Below, piece after piece: positions 33,589-42,362 of a stretch of DNA of 64,000 nucleotides. The notes beneath the pieces were generated by a model. That model saw only the letters and a list, made by a program, of their open reading frames with translations, did no database searches and had not been told where the DNA came from. Source of the DNA: DASSUW01 sp963792385 (GTDB taxonomy: Bacteria; Actinomycetota; Thermoleophilia; Solirubrobacterales; Solirubrobacteraceae); NCBI GenBank assembly GCA_963792385.1, contig CAWBVZ010000003.1, forward strand, positions 186,001 through 250,000. Reading direction: 5' to 3'. The number at the start of each line of letters is the position of its first letter. Position 1 is the first letter of the stretch. The position numbers were made by a program, and so were the translations under genes.

Positions 33589-35253
33589 ATGCCCGAGTTC
33601 GTGTTTGCGCATGACGCCGTTTCGGGACGGTCCAGTCTCCCCCGGTTGGGGCACAAGCGCATTCGCTACGTGCTCGGAGTGGCCGGGTTGGCCGCCGTGT
33701 ACTACGCCGCGGCGCAGGTCGGGTACGCACTCGATTTCTCCGGCCCGGTCGCCGCCATCCTGTGGTTGCCGGTCGGTGTCGGCATCGCCGCGCTCAGCCT
33801 CGGCGGCCTGCGGTTCTGGCCCGGAGTGCTGGTGGGCGACCTGCTTGCCAACGACTACTCGACACTCCCTGTCGGCTCTGCGTTCGGACAGACGTGCGGG
33901 AACATGCTTGAGATACTCGTGGCGGCGTTCCTCATACGCCGTCTCCTCAAGCGAGGCTCGCCTCTGGAAAGCGTCAGGGGGCTCGGGGGGTTGCTCGGCG
34001 CCCTCGCCGCCGGGACGGCCGTCAGCGCCACGATCGGTCCGATGTCGCTCCTGCTCGGCGGGGTGGTCAGCGGCGGTGAGTTGGTCGACGTCTGGCGTAC
34101 CTGGTGGCTTGGCGATTTCACCGGTGCGCTGGTCGTGGTGCCACTCGCGATCGCGTGGTCGAGGCCGCTGCCCCCCCGCTGGTCGCATGCACGGTCCGTC
34201 GAGGCGGCGACGCTCCTTGTGGTCGTTGCCGGAGTGAGCGAGTTCGCGTTGCGTCGCGACAATCCGTTGACCTACCTCGTCTTCCCGCCGCTGATCTGGG
34301 CGGCCCTTCGCTTCCGGCAACGCGGCGCCACTGCGGCGATCGCGATCATTGTCGGCTTCACCGCCTGGAACACCGCCCACCTCGCGGGTCCGTTTTCCTT
34401 CCAGGAGATCACCCACAGCGTGCTGAGTACGCAGCTGTTCATCGCCGTCGCGGCGCTCGCGACACTGTGCCTGGCCGCTGTGGTCTCCGAGCGCGAGAGG
34501 TTCGCCGAACGGCTCAGCTCTTCCCGCGCTCGGCTGGTCGAGGCGGCGGACACCGAACGCCGGCGCCTCGAGCACAACCTCCACGACGGGGCGCAGCAGC
34601 GCCTCACGGCCCTTGGTCTTCGCCTACGGATTGCCACCGAGTATGCGCGGGAGGAGCCTGAGCGGGCCGCGTCGGCCCTCGCGGCGGCGGAGGCCGAGGT
34701 GTTACTTGCCATCGACGAGCTGAGGGAGCTCGCCCAGGGCATCCAGCCGGCGGTGCTCACCGCGGGAGGTCTTGCCCTCGCAATCGAGAACATCGCCGAT
34801 CGCTCGACGGTGCCGATCGCGTTGAGCGAGCTGCCGTCAACTCGGTTCGACGAAACCGCAGAAGCCACCGCGTACTACGTCGTCGCCGAGGCGGTCACCA
34901 ATGCGCAGCGGTACGCGCGCGCCTCGTCGATCTCGGTTCGCGCTGCCATCGCGCACCGCAGCCTCCACCTGGAGATCGGCGACGACGGAATCGGCCAAGC
35001 GGCCGAGAGCAAGGGGTCTGGCCTTCAGGGGCTGCGTGATCGCGTCGAGGCCATCGGTGGCACATTCGAAGTCGACAGCCCTCCAGGGCGCGGGACCCGA
35101 ATCGTCGCTGTGATACCGATCGGACCGAGCTTAGCTGGGCCAGAATTGCGTGAGGTCGGTGGCGGCGAGCCGCGATTTGAGCACGAAGCCGCGGGCACCG
35201 CTGGCCTGGACACGGGCCGCGCTGGGCGGGACGCGGTCCGCCGAGGCGAGTAA
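33589..35253 (+). CDS. MASE1-domain sensor histidine kinase (HisKA_3 family)
   Basis: A 554-residue kinase. Residues 30-300 form the MASE1 membrane sensor with about eight helices (for example GPVAAILWLPVGVGIAALSLGG and LVFPPLIWAALRF). DTERRRLEHNLHDGAQQRLTALGLRL carries phospho-acceptor His332, and the ATPase part has EAVTNAQRYA, IGDDGIGQ and GSGLQGLRDRVEAIGG. Beyond about residue 511 the frame runs 123 bp over the convergent receiver gene; a shifted frame would end in TAG at 35132-35134, so the C-terminal 40 residues may be artefactual. The neighbouring receiver protein is a possible partner. Confidence 0.85.
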   Translation: MPEFVFAHDAVSGRSSLPRLGHKRIRYVLGVAGLAAVYYAAAQVGYALDFSGPVAAILWLPVGVGIAALSLGGLRFWPGVLVGDLLANDYSTLPVGSAFGQTCGNMLEILVAAFLIRRLLKRGSPLESVRGLGGLLGALAAGTAVSATIGPMSLLLGGVVSGGELVDVWRTWWLGDFTGALVVVPLAIAWSRPLPPRWSHARSVEAATLLVVVAGVSEFALRRDNPLTYLVFPPLIWAALRFRQRGATAAIAIIVGFTAWNTAHLAGPFSFQEITHSVLSTQLFIAVAALATLCLAAVVSERERFAERLSSSRARLVEAADTERRRLEHNLHDGAQQRLTALGLRLRIATEYAREEPERAASALAAAEAEVLLAIDELRELAQGIQPAVLTAGGLALAIENIADRSTVPIALSELPSTRFDETAEATAYYVVAEAVTNAQRYARASSISVRAAIAHRSLHLEIGDDGIGQAAESKGSGLQGLRDRVEAIGGTFEVDSPPGRGTRIVAVIPIGPSLAGPELREVGGGEPRFEHEAAGTAGLDTGRAGRDAVRRGE

Positions 35254-35487
35254 CACGGCCAGCTGCGGATCCGCTCGTGTGAGAGCGGCTGACAGTTCGA
35301 ACCCGTCACCGTCCGGCAGCCGGATGTCGATCAGGACAGCGTCCGGCGCGAGCTGCGCGATCGCCGCGGTGGCCGCTGCCGCGCTGCCCGCCTCACCGAC
35401 AACCGTGTACCCGCGGCGCTCAAGCACTTCGCGCGCCGCATCCCTGAATATCGGGGCATCATCGACGATGAGTACGCGAACTGGCAG
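35131..35487 (-). CDS. Receiver-only response regulator, start uncertain
   Basis: About 118 residues forming a single receiver domain. VRVLIVDDAPIFRDAA has the acidic pair, VLIDIRLPDGDG the phospho-acceptor Asp, and FVLKSRL the conserved Lys. No output domain follows, so it is a stand-alone receiver or a phosphate shuttle. The frame has no ATG or GTG that keeps the acidic pair; CTG 35487 is the only start-like codon after the in-frame TAG that ends the upstream LAL gene. An ATG at 35495 is out of frame by one base, so an indel near 35485 is possible. GTG 35427 would remove the acidic pair. Confidence 0.65.
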   Translation of the reverse strand: MPVRVLIVDDAPIFRDAAREVLERRGYTVVGEAGSAAAATAAIAQLAPDAVLIDIRLPDGDGFELSAALTRADPQLAVLLASADRVPPSAARVQASGARGFVLKSRLAATDLTQFWPS

Positions 35488-35496
35488 AGGTCCATC

Positions 35497-38146
35497 CTAG
35501 GGCGCGAGCATTTCGAGCGTGCGAGCGCGGCGGACGGCCTGGCGGCGGTCCGGGACGTCGAGCTTGCGGTAGATCGCCTTCAGGTGCGTCTTGACCGTGT
35601 TCACGGAGACGAACAGCTCGGACGCGATCTCCTGGTTGGACATCATCGTCGGCAGGTAGCGCAGCACAGCCCGTTCGCGCGGGCTGAGCGGTTCGACCAC
35701 GAGCGGCGACGGCGGGTGATGCTGCCCGTTGGAGTCATCGAGCGCGTCGAGCAGCTCGCCGACCAGCGCGCCGTGCTCGGTGCCGCGGCGAAGCTGGCGT
35801 CGCAGCAGCGGTTGCACCGAACGGCCAAAGCCGATCGGTAGCCGGCGCAGGCCGCCGGGCTCGGTGTGGTCGAGCGCCAGCTCGAGCGCGACCGCGGCGC
35901 CCTCGTGCTGGGCAAGCGCGTCGAGCGCCAGCGCATCGACGAGGCAGCCCTGGATGCTGGTGGGCGAGCGGTCGTGCGTCGAGCTCGCCGTCCCATACCG
36001 CGAGCTCGGCCCTGGCGGCCTCCGGGTCCCCGTGGGCGAGGCGGAGCTGGGCGAGCGCGACCGAGATCGCGGGCGACGGCGACGCGTCGCCGAGCAGCCG
36101 CTGCGCCTGCTCGCGGTTGCCGAGCTGCGCCCGCAGCATCGCCTCCAGCACGATGAACTGCTCCCCCAGTTGCGGCATCACCGGCCACCCACGCAACTGC
36201 TCGGAGCCGGCGCCGAGCACGGCGAGCGCCGTCTCCGGGTCACCGCCGGCGTTGAGCACGGCAGCACGCACAAGTCCGAGCAGGGCGCGCAGGGGTCGTT
36301 CACGCGTGCCCGCCAGCGCCTCCTTGCCGCGAGCGAGCGAGCGGGTGGCGTCGTCGAGCCGGTCCCACAGGTACTCGGCGGCGCCGAGTGCGACGAAGGC
36401 CGCGCCGGCGGGCCACGTGCGCTCCCAGCCGTGGCGCTCGGCCAGCGCGATCGCCTCGCGGGCGTGCCGCCCCGCGCGCGGGTAGTCGTGCTCCACGACG
36501 GCCTGTACGGCGAGGTGCCCGAGAGCGATAAGCACGATCCACTCGCGGCCGGACTCGCCGGCCGCCCCGCGCGAGCGCTCGAGGTGGCGGCCCGCCGCTT
36601 CGGCCCGGCCTGCCCACAGCTCCGCGATGCCGAGGTTCGCCAGCGCGAGCGCGCGCAGGTCGGCCTCGATCGCGCCCTGGTCGAGCCCGCCATCCGCGTC
36701 GAGGGTGCGGCCGGCCGCGAGCGCCGTATCCAGATCGCCGCGCAGGCGGGCGACATAGAGCCGGACCGCCGCGAGCGACGCGTCGAAGCGCGCGCGCCGC
36801 TCGGGCGGGATCCGTTCGCTCGTCGCTTCGGCACGGCGCAGCTGGATCTCCGCCGCGCCCTCGTCGCCCCGGTGCATCAGTACCGCGGCCATCGCCAGCG
36901 TCAGCTCGGGGTCGGCAGCCGCCCACTCGGGTGGCAGGCGCTCGGTCAGCGGCCGCAGCGCACCGATCTCGCCGCGGAGCAGAAGATCGATCCAGCGCTC
37001 GCCGGCGAGGCGCGCCGCGAGGTCCCACGCCTCGCCCTCGACCGCGTGCAGAAGCGCGCGGGCGTCGTCCCCCTGCTCCGCCAGCCACGCGGCCGCGCGG
37101 CGGTGCAGGTCCGGCACCTGGTCGGGCCATTCGCTGCGCAGCTCGGCGCGCAGCAGCTCGCCGAACAGCGCGTGGTAGCGGTACCACTCGCCGCGCCGGT
37201 CAAGCGGGGCGAGCAGCGCTCCGCTGCGCGCGAGTTCGGCAAGCCGGCGCTGCCCGTCTGAACGGTCGGTGAGCGCGTTGGCGAGATCGCCGTTCAGCAC
37301 TCCTGCGACTGACGTGCGCAGTAGGAACCAACGATCGTCCGGCGACAGGCTCGACATCACTTCCGACAGCAGGTAGTCGCTCACCGCGCGGTCGTCGCCG
37401 GCGAAGTCGTCGACGAACCGCTCCGGCTCAGGGTGGTCGCGCAGCGACATCGAGGCGAGGCGCAAGGCCCCCACCCAACCCTCGGTGTGGCTCCACAGGC
37501 GGCGCACGTGGTCGCTGCCCATCGACACGCTCAGGGCCGTGAGCATCTCGGTCGTCTCGGGGAGCGTGAGAGCCAGGTCGGGTGCGCGGATCTCGGCAAG
37601 CTGGTCCTGTAGTCGCAGCCGGCCGAGGTGCAGCGGCGGATCGGCGCGCGTCGCGATGATGACGCGCAGGCCGCCCGGCGGTCGGCGCAGGAGCAGGTCG
37701 ACCCCGGCGTGTACGGACTCGGCCACCTCGTGGAAGTCGTCGAGCACGAGCACGATCGGCTCGATGCGGTCGGCCAGGGCACCGCCGAGAGCGGCGACCA
37801 GCAGTTCGACGCGCTCCTGCGGATGGGCGACGAGCGCGTCGATCGGCTCGCCTGCGCCCGCGCGCGTGAGGGCTTCCAGCACGGCGCGCCAGAACCGCCG
37901 GCGCTCGGCGTCGGCGGGGTCGAGCGACAGCCACGCGACCGGGCCGGGCGCCCGCCCCGCGTCGATCCAGCTCCCGAGCAGAGCGGTCTTCCCCGCGCCG
38001 GGTGGCGCCGCGAGCAGCGTGAGCGGCCGCTCGACGGCGGCGTCGAGTGCGTCGAGCAGGCGGCCCCGAACCACCATCGCCACTTGCTCGCGCGGGAGCG
38101 CGAACTTGGTCGCCGGGAGCGTCCCCGCGAATGGGTCTGGGGCCAT
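35497..38146 (-). CDS. LAL/MalT-type LuxR transcriptional regulator, interrupted by a single-base frameshift
   Basis: A STAND regulator with Walker A APPGAGKTA (about residues 47-55), Walker B PIVLVLDDFHE, a long helical repeat region, and a C-terminal LuxR helix-turn-helix (LSPRERAVLRYLPTMMSNQEIASELFVSVNTVKTHLKAIYRKLDV) that is in a different frame. The shift lies between about 35955 and 36000; removing one base, for example from the GGG at 35992-35994, yields a continuous 882-residue protein that passes through SIQGCLVDALALDALAQHEG. The span is 1 mod 3, as in three other broken genes here. It has its own copy of the 17-bp motif upstream, suggesting autoregulation. It is followed by the receiver-only gene. 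Confidence 0.83.
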
Positions 38147-38173
38147 GACGATCCTCTACCGCCTTCGGCGCGA

Positions 38174-38217
38174 ACGCTACAAAGAACCCACCGGAACGCC
38201 TCACCCGTTAAGGGTGA
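38174..38217 (-). promoter_or_regulatory. 17-bp motif promoter for the second LAL regulator
   Basis: A perfect TCACCC-N5-GGGTGA palindrome (38201-38217) lies in the 116-bp divergent gap. Read leftward, 21 bp separate it from TAGCGT (38179-38174), one base less than in the other promoters. The LAL ATG is 27 nt further on. Rightward, toward the AI-2E gene at 38263, no xANNxT hexamer occurs at 22 bp, but regulation of both genes cannot be excluded. Confidence 0.62.
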
Positions 38218-38262
38218 TACGGCAGGCCTTCGGCGCCCGGCGGCGAAAGCTCCGCCGAGCGG

Positions 38263-39339
38263 ATGAGCGCGCCTGCCGCCACCACCGAGGACTTCACCAG
38301 CGTCCGCGCGGTCCTGCGCGTGGTCCTGGTCGTCGTCGCCGTGGTGCTGACGATCTACCTGATGTACCTGCTGCGCAAGCCGCTGACGTGGATCTTCATC
38401 GCCGGCTTCCTGGCCGTCGCGCTGTCGGGCCCGGTCAACCTCCTTGCGCGGCGCATGAAGCGCGGCCTCGCGGTCGCGCTCGTCTACCTGTGCGTGATCC
38501 TCACGCCGTTCCTGTTGATCAGCCTGCTGGTGCCGCCGATCGTCACGCAGGCCAACAACCTGGTCCAGAACCTGCCCGACTATGCGAGGCAGGTCACCGA
38601 CTTCGTGAACTCCAACGATCGTCTGCGCCAGTTGCAGGAGGACTACGACCTCACCGGCAAGCTCGAGGAGCAGGCGACGAAGCTCCCCGCGAAGCTCGGC
38701 GACGCGGCGGGCGTGCTGACCGACATCGGCACCGGGATCATCAACTCGGTGTTCGCCGCCGTGACGATCATCGTGCTCTCGGTGTTCATGATGAGCAGCG
38801 GGAAACGGTTCCTGGACGCGTATGCGACGCGCCAGCCACCCGACCGCGAAGAGTGGCTCCATCGTCTGTACGGACGGATCGGCGACGCGATCGGCAACTA
38901 CGTCGCCGGCGCGCTGGCGCAGGCGACGATCGCGGGCATCACGAGCTGGCTGGTGCTGCTGATCCTCAACGTGCCGTATGCCCTGCCCCTAGCCGTGATC
39001 ATCTTCGCGCTCGACCTGATCCCCCTGATCGGCGCCACGCTCGGTGCGGTGGTCGTCGGGATCGTGACGCTGTTCTCCGACTTCCCGGTCGACACGATCA
39101 TTTGGACGATCTTCGCGATCATCTACCAGCAGGTGGAGAACAACGTGATCCAGCCGCGCATCCAGGCGAAGGCGGTGCAACTCGATCCGCTGATCGTGCT
39201 CGTCTCCGTGCTGTTCGGCTCCGCGCTGATGGGCGTGCTCGGCGCGCTGCTGGCGATCCCGGTCGCGGCCGCGATCCAGATCACCGTTCGCGAGTACACG
39301 GCGCTGCGTCGCGCGGATCCCGTCGATGCCCCCACTTGA
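38263..39339 (+). CDS. AI-2E family transporter (PF01594)
   Basis: A 358-residue polytopic membrane protein. Helices occur at about residues 20-38, 45-63 and 75-95; after a soluble segment (PDYARQVTDFVNSNDRLRQLQEDY) the C-terminal bundle includes LPLAVIIFALDLIPLIGATLGAV and the loop ENNVIQPRIQAKAVQLDPLIVLVSVLFGSALMGVLGALLAIPVA, characteristic of the family. The substrate is unknown. It resembles the paralogue at 21902 in architecture but not closely in sequence. It overlaps the metallo-hydrolase gene by 14 nt. It begins the plus-strand run after the regulator-rich region. Confidence 0.85.
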   Translation: MSAPAATTEDFTSVRAVLRVVLVVVAVVLTIYLMYLLRKPLTWIFIAGFLAVALSGPVNLLARRMKRGLAVALVYLCVILTPFLLISLLVPPIVTQANNLVQNLPDYARQVTDFVNSNDRLRQLQEDYDLTGKLEEQATKLPAKLGDAAGVLTDIGTGIINSVFAAVTIIVLSVFMMSSGKRFLDAYATRQPPDREEWLHRLYGRIGDAIGNYVAGALAQATIAGITSWLVLLILNVPYALPLAVIIFALDLIPLIGATLGAVVVGIVTLFSDFPVDTIIWTIFAIIYQQVENNVIQPRIQAKAVQLDPLIVLVSVLFGSALMGVLGALLAIPVAAAIQITVREYTALRRADPVDAPT

Positions 39340-40120
39340 GTCGGTCACGTACCTCGGCCACGCGACCGTCCGCCTCGATCTCGCCGGCGCCCGGCTCCTG
39401 ACCGACCCGATCCTGCGCGACCGGCTCGGGCACCTGCGGCGGCGCTCGGCGCGGCTGGCGCGCGAGGACTACGAGGGGCTCGACGGCGTGCTGGTCTCGC
39501 ACCTGCACCTCGACCACCTCGACATGCCGTCGATGCGGCGGCTGGAGCGCACGGTGCCGGTCGTCATCCCGCACGGCGGCGGGCAGATCCTGCGCAAGAT
39601 CGGGTTCAAGGACGTGCGCGAGGTGGTGGCGGGCGACAGCGTGCGGATCGCCGGCGCGGAGGTGCTCGCGGTCCCCGCCGAGCACGATCAGCGGCGCCGC
39701 CCCGGCGGCGTCGCCGCGGAGCCGCTCGGCTATGTGGCGAGCGGCGCGGCGCGCGTCTACTTCGCCGGCGACACGGATGTGTTCGACGGCATGGCCGAGC
39801 TGTCCGGGCTCGACCTCGCGCTGCTACCGGTGTGGGGGTGGGGACCGACGCTCGGTGCCGGGCACATGGACCCGGAGGCAGCGGCCCAGGCGCTCGTGAT
39901 GCTGCGGCCGCGGGCGGCGGTTCCGATCCACTGGGGCACGCTGTTCCCGATCGGGCTCGGGCACGCCGGCGGCGATCGGCTGACCGAGCCGCCACACGAG
40001 TTCGCCCGCCACGCCGCCCGCGTCGCGCCCGACGTGAAGGTGACGATCCTCGAGCCGGGGACGGCGATGGAGCTGGACGCCCCTACACCGGGCCCAGCAG
40101 CGAGCTCGGCAGCCCCGTGA
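39326..40120 (+). CDS. MBL-fold metallo-hydrolase (UlaG-like)
   Basis: A 264-residue zinc hydrolase. SHLHLDHLD (about residues 59-67) is the H-x-H-x-D-H metal motif; AEHDQRR, FAGDTDVFDG and VPIHWGTLFP carry the remaining His/Asp ligands. The layout matches UlaG/NAPE-PLD-like lactonases or phosphodiesterases. The substrate is unknown. It overlaps the AI-2E gene by 14 nt, suggesting one transcript. Its last 38 bp overlap the 3' end of the opposite degV gene. Confidence 0.84.
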   Translation: MPPLESVTYLGHATVRLDLAGARLLTDPILRDRLGHLRRRSARLAREDYEGLDGVLVSHLHLDHLDMPSMRRLERTVPVVIPHGGGQILRKIGFKDVREVVAGDSVRIAGAEVLAVPAEHDQRRRPGGVAAEPLGYVASGAARVYFAGDTDVFDGMAELSGLDLALLPVWGWGPTLGAGHMDPEAAAQALVMLRPRAAVPIHWGTLFPIGLGHAGGDRLTEPPHEFARHAARVAPDVKVTILEPGTAMELDAPTPGPAASSAAP

Positions 40121-40956
40121 TGCCGAACAGCCCCGGCCCGACGTGGGCGCCGATCACCGGCCCGATCTCGGACACGAACTCCGGGTCGCGCCCGTAGATC
40201 TCACGGCCCCGCTCGGCCATCCGCTCGGCCACCTCGCCCGCCTGAATGTGCTGAATGAAGAACACGTCGGCGCCCCGCGTCGTGCGCTTCCCGCAGGTAG
40301 TCCACCAACCGCTCGAACGCGCGGCCGGCGGTGCGCACGCGCTCGATCGGCTGGATCTCGCGCTCGATCGTGAGGATCGGCTTGATCTTCAGCGCCGACC
40401 CGACCCACGCCTGCGCGGCGCCGATCCGCCCGCCGCGCCGCAGGTACTCGAGCGTGTCGACGGCGAAGATGATCTTCATCCGCTCGCGCAGGGCGCGCGC
40501 GGCGGCGGCCGCGGCGGCGAGGTCGGCGCCGTCCTTGACGGCGTTGGCGGCCGCGATCGCCATCAGGCCGTGGCCCGCGGCACCCGTGTCGGAGTCGAGG
40601 ATCGCGATCCGCTCGGGCGCGACTCCGCCCTCGATCAACACGTCGCGCGCCTGCTCGGCGGCGTGCACGGTGCCGGAGATGCCGCCGGACAGGTGGATCG
40701 AGAGCAGGTCGTCCCCGCGCACGAGCACCGGCTCGAAGACGGCCAGGAAATCGCCCACCGACGGCTGCGAGGTGCTCGGCAGCGTCGCCGCCGTGCGCAT
40801 GTGGTCGTAGAACGCGTCGTAGTCGCCCAGATCGCTCTCGCGATCGGTCCGGCCGGCCCAGTTCACGTACAGCGAAACCTGGTGAAGCCCGTGCCGCTCC
40901 ACCACCTCCCGCGGGAGGTAGTGCGTCGTGTCGGTCACCACTGCGACGCCGGCCAT
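40083..40956 (-). CDS. DegV family fatty-acid-binding protein, interrupted by a single-base frameshift
   Basis: DegV proteins bind long-chain acyl groups, in some bacteria as FakB partners of an acyl kinase. VAVVTDTTHYLPREVVERHGLHQVSLYV opens the fold, LPSTSQPSVGDFLAVF has the typical T-S-Q-P-S acyl-binding motif and LSIHLSGGISGTVHAAEQA the second binding loop. The last 60 residues (FFIQHIQAGEVAERM onward) are in another frame. Deleting one G from the GGGG run near 40272-40275 joins DAGADVFFIQH and gives 290 residues, the usual length. No fakA is nearby. It is divergent from the epimerase gene by 23 bp. Confidence 0.83.
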
Positions 40957-40979
40957 GGCCAGGAGCCTATCCTCGCGTC

Positions 40980-42021
40980 GTGGCGCGGGTGCTGCTCACC
41001 GGGGCGACCGGCTTCATCGGCTCGCACGTCGTGCGCGCGCTGCTCGCGCGCGGCGACGACGTGCGCGTGACGGTGCGCCCGGCCTCGCCGGAGAAGGCGC
41101 TCGAAGGGCTCGACGTCGAGCGCGTGAGCGCCGACATCACCGACCGCGAGGCGATGCGGCGGGCCGCGCGCGGGGTCGAGCACGCGTTCCACGTGGCCGG
41201 CAGCGTGAACCTGCGGCTGCCCGCGGATCAGCTGCTGCGCGTGAACGCCGAGGGCACGCGGACTGTCCTCGACGCGTGCCTGGCCGAGGGCGTCGAGCGT
41301 GTGGTCCACGTCTCGTCGGTTGCCGCGATCGGGCCTGCGCGCCGGGGCGGCGCGCTCGACGAGCGCCACGTGCGCGCGGGGCCGCTCGGGATCCCGTACG
41401 CCGACGCCAAGCACGCTGCCGAGGTCGAGGCGCTGCGGGTGGCCGCGCGCGGGCTCGACGTCGTCATCGCCTGCCCGGCGCACGTGCTCGGCGCCGGCGA
41501 CGAGCGTCGGTCGTCGACCGAGATCGTGCGCCGGTTCCTGCTCCGGCGGATCCCCGCCTATGTCGACGGCGGCATCAACATCGTCGACGTCCAGGACGTC
41601 GCCGCCGGGCTGCTGCTGTGCGACGAGCGCGGCAAATCGGGCGAGCGCTACATCCTCGGCACGCGCAATTACACATGGCAGCGCCTGTTCTCCGAGCTTG
41701 AGCGCTTCTCGGGCGTCGAGGCGCCCGCCCTGCGGCTGCCGGTCGCGGCGGCGCTCGCGCTTGCCGAGGCGGCCGCCCGCGCGCCCGGGCCGACGCCGGT
41801 AACGCCGGCGGAGATCCGCGCGCGCGGCGCAGTGGTGGACGTACCGCTCCGCGAAGGCGCGGCGTGAGCTCGGCTGGACGACACGCCCGCACGAGGACAC
41901 GGTCGAGGAGACCGTCCAGTACCACGCCGAGCGGCTCGGCGACCGTCTGCTCCGCAACGGCCGCCGGCAGCCGCTCGCACTGCGGCTCATCGGCGGCGCC
42001 GTGCGAGGCGTGGTGCGATGA
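40980..42021 (+). CDS. NAD-dependent epimerase/dehydratase, hopanoid-associated type, interrupted by a single-base frameshift
   Basis: An extended short-chain dehydrogenase. VLLTGATGFIGSHVVRALLARG binds NAD(P); HVSSVAAIG and the Y-x3-K of YADAKHAAE are catalytic; NYTWQRLFSELERFSGV is the substrate domain. After about 41825 the sequence shifts frame and continues as WWTYRSAKARRELGWTTRPHE and on to GAVRGVVR, a normal end for dihydroflavonol-reductase-like hopanoid-associated sugar epimerases. One extra base in the CGCGCGCGCGG tract around 41815-41827 explains this, giving 346 residues. The corrected stop at 42019-42021 overlaps the next ATG. It uses a GTG start. Confidence 0.8.
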
Positions 42022-42272
42022 GCGATCCGGTCGTGCTCCACCGGTGCCGTACGCCGACCAACCGGCTGTGCCCGTGCGGGCGGGTGGCGCGCGAGCTGCG
42101 CCGCCGCGGGATCGAGGTCGAAGAGCGGCGCGTGCCGTGGCGCAAGTCGGCCCGCGACGACGTCGATGCGCTGACCGGCCAGGACCGCGTGCCGCTGCTG
42201 GTGATCGGCCGCGACGCGATATGCGACTCGCGCCGGATCGTCGAGCACCTGTGCTGGCTTGACGAGCGTTGA
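42018..42272 (+). CDS. Small thioredoxin-fold protein (GST N-terminal-like)
   Basis: An 84-residue protein resembling the N-terminal domain of glutathione S-transferases: VVLHRCRTPTNRLCPCGRVARELRRRGIEVEERRVPW, cis-Pro at RVPLLVIG, and the helix RRIVEHLCWLDE. It has CPC near residue 19 that could be redox-active. It is co-translated with the epimerase gene (ATGA overlap) once the frameshift there is resolved. Function is unknown. Confidence 0.68.
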   Translation: MSDPVVLHRCRTPTNRLCPCGRVARELRRRGIEVEERRVPWRKSARDDVDALTGQDRVPLLVIGRDAICDSRRIVEHLCWLDER

Positions 42273-42289
42273 CGCGCCAGCTTTGTCGC

Positions 42290-42317
42290 TTGCGCGGCGG
42301 TTCGGCGTCGGTAGGGT
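42290..42317 (+). promoter_or_regulatory. Promoter of the YCII-YCII-ECF operon
   Basis: TTGCGC (42290-42295), 16-bp spacer, then TAGGGT (42312-42317). A leader of about 38 nt follows and the ribosome-binding site GGAGGT precedes ATG 42363. It looks like a housekeeping promoter; the GGGTGA visible here is part of the -10 and has no palindromic partner. Confidence 0.5.
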
Positions 42318-42362
42318 GAAACGCGGCGCGGAGGGCGCTGCGACCACGACCGGAGGTCACCC

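Noticed and set aside
6896..38217. GGGTGA read as the -35 of an alternative sigma factor
   Set aside because: The gap of 22 bp to the -10 is too long for any sigma factor, and the sequence is palindromic over 17 bp, which fits a dimeric activator.
5395..42021. Programmed frameshifting or true pseudogenes for zwf, LAL, degV and epimerase
   Set aside because: No slippery sequence with a downstream structure was evident, and four +1 changes in GC tracts are better explained by sequence errors. Both halves keep normal coding bias.
42305..42325. TAGGGTGA upstream of the YCII genes as a tenth motif copy
   Set aside because: There is no TCRYCC arm 5 bp upstream; the bases form an ordinary -10 element.
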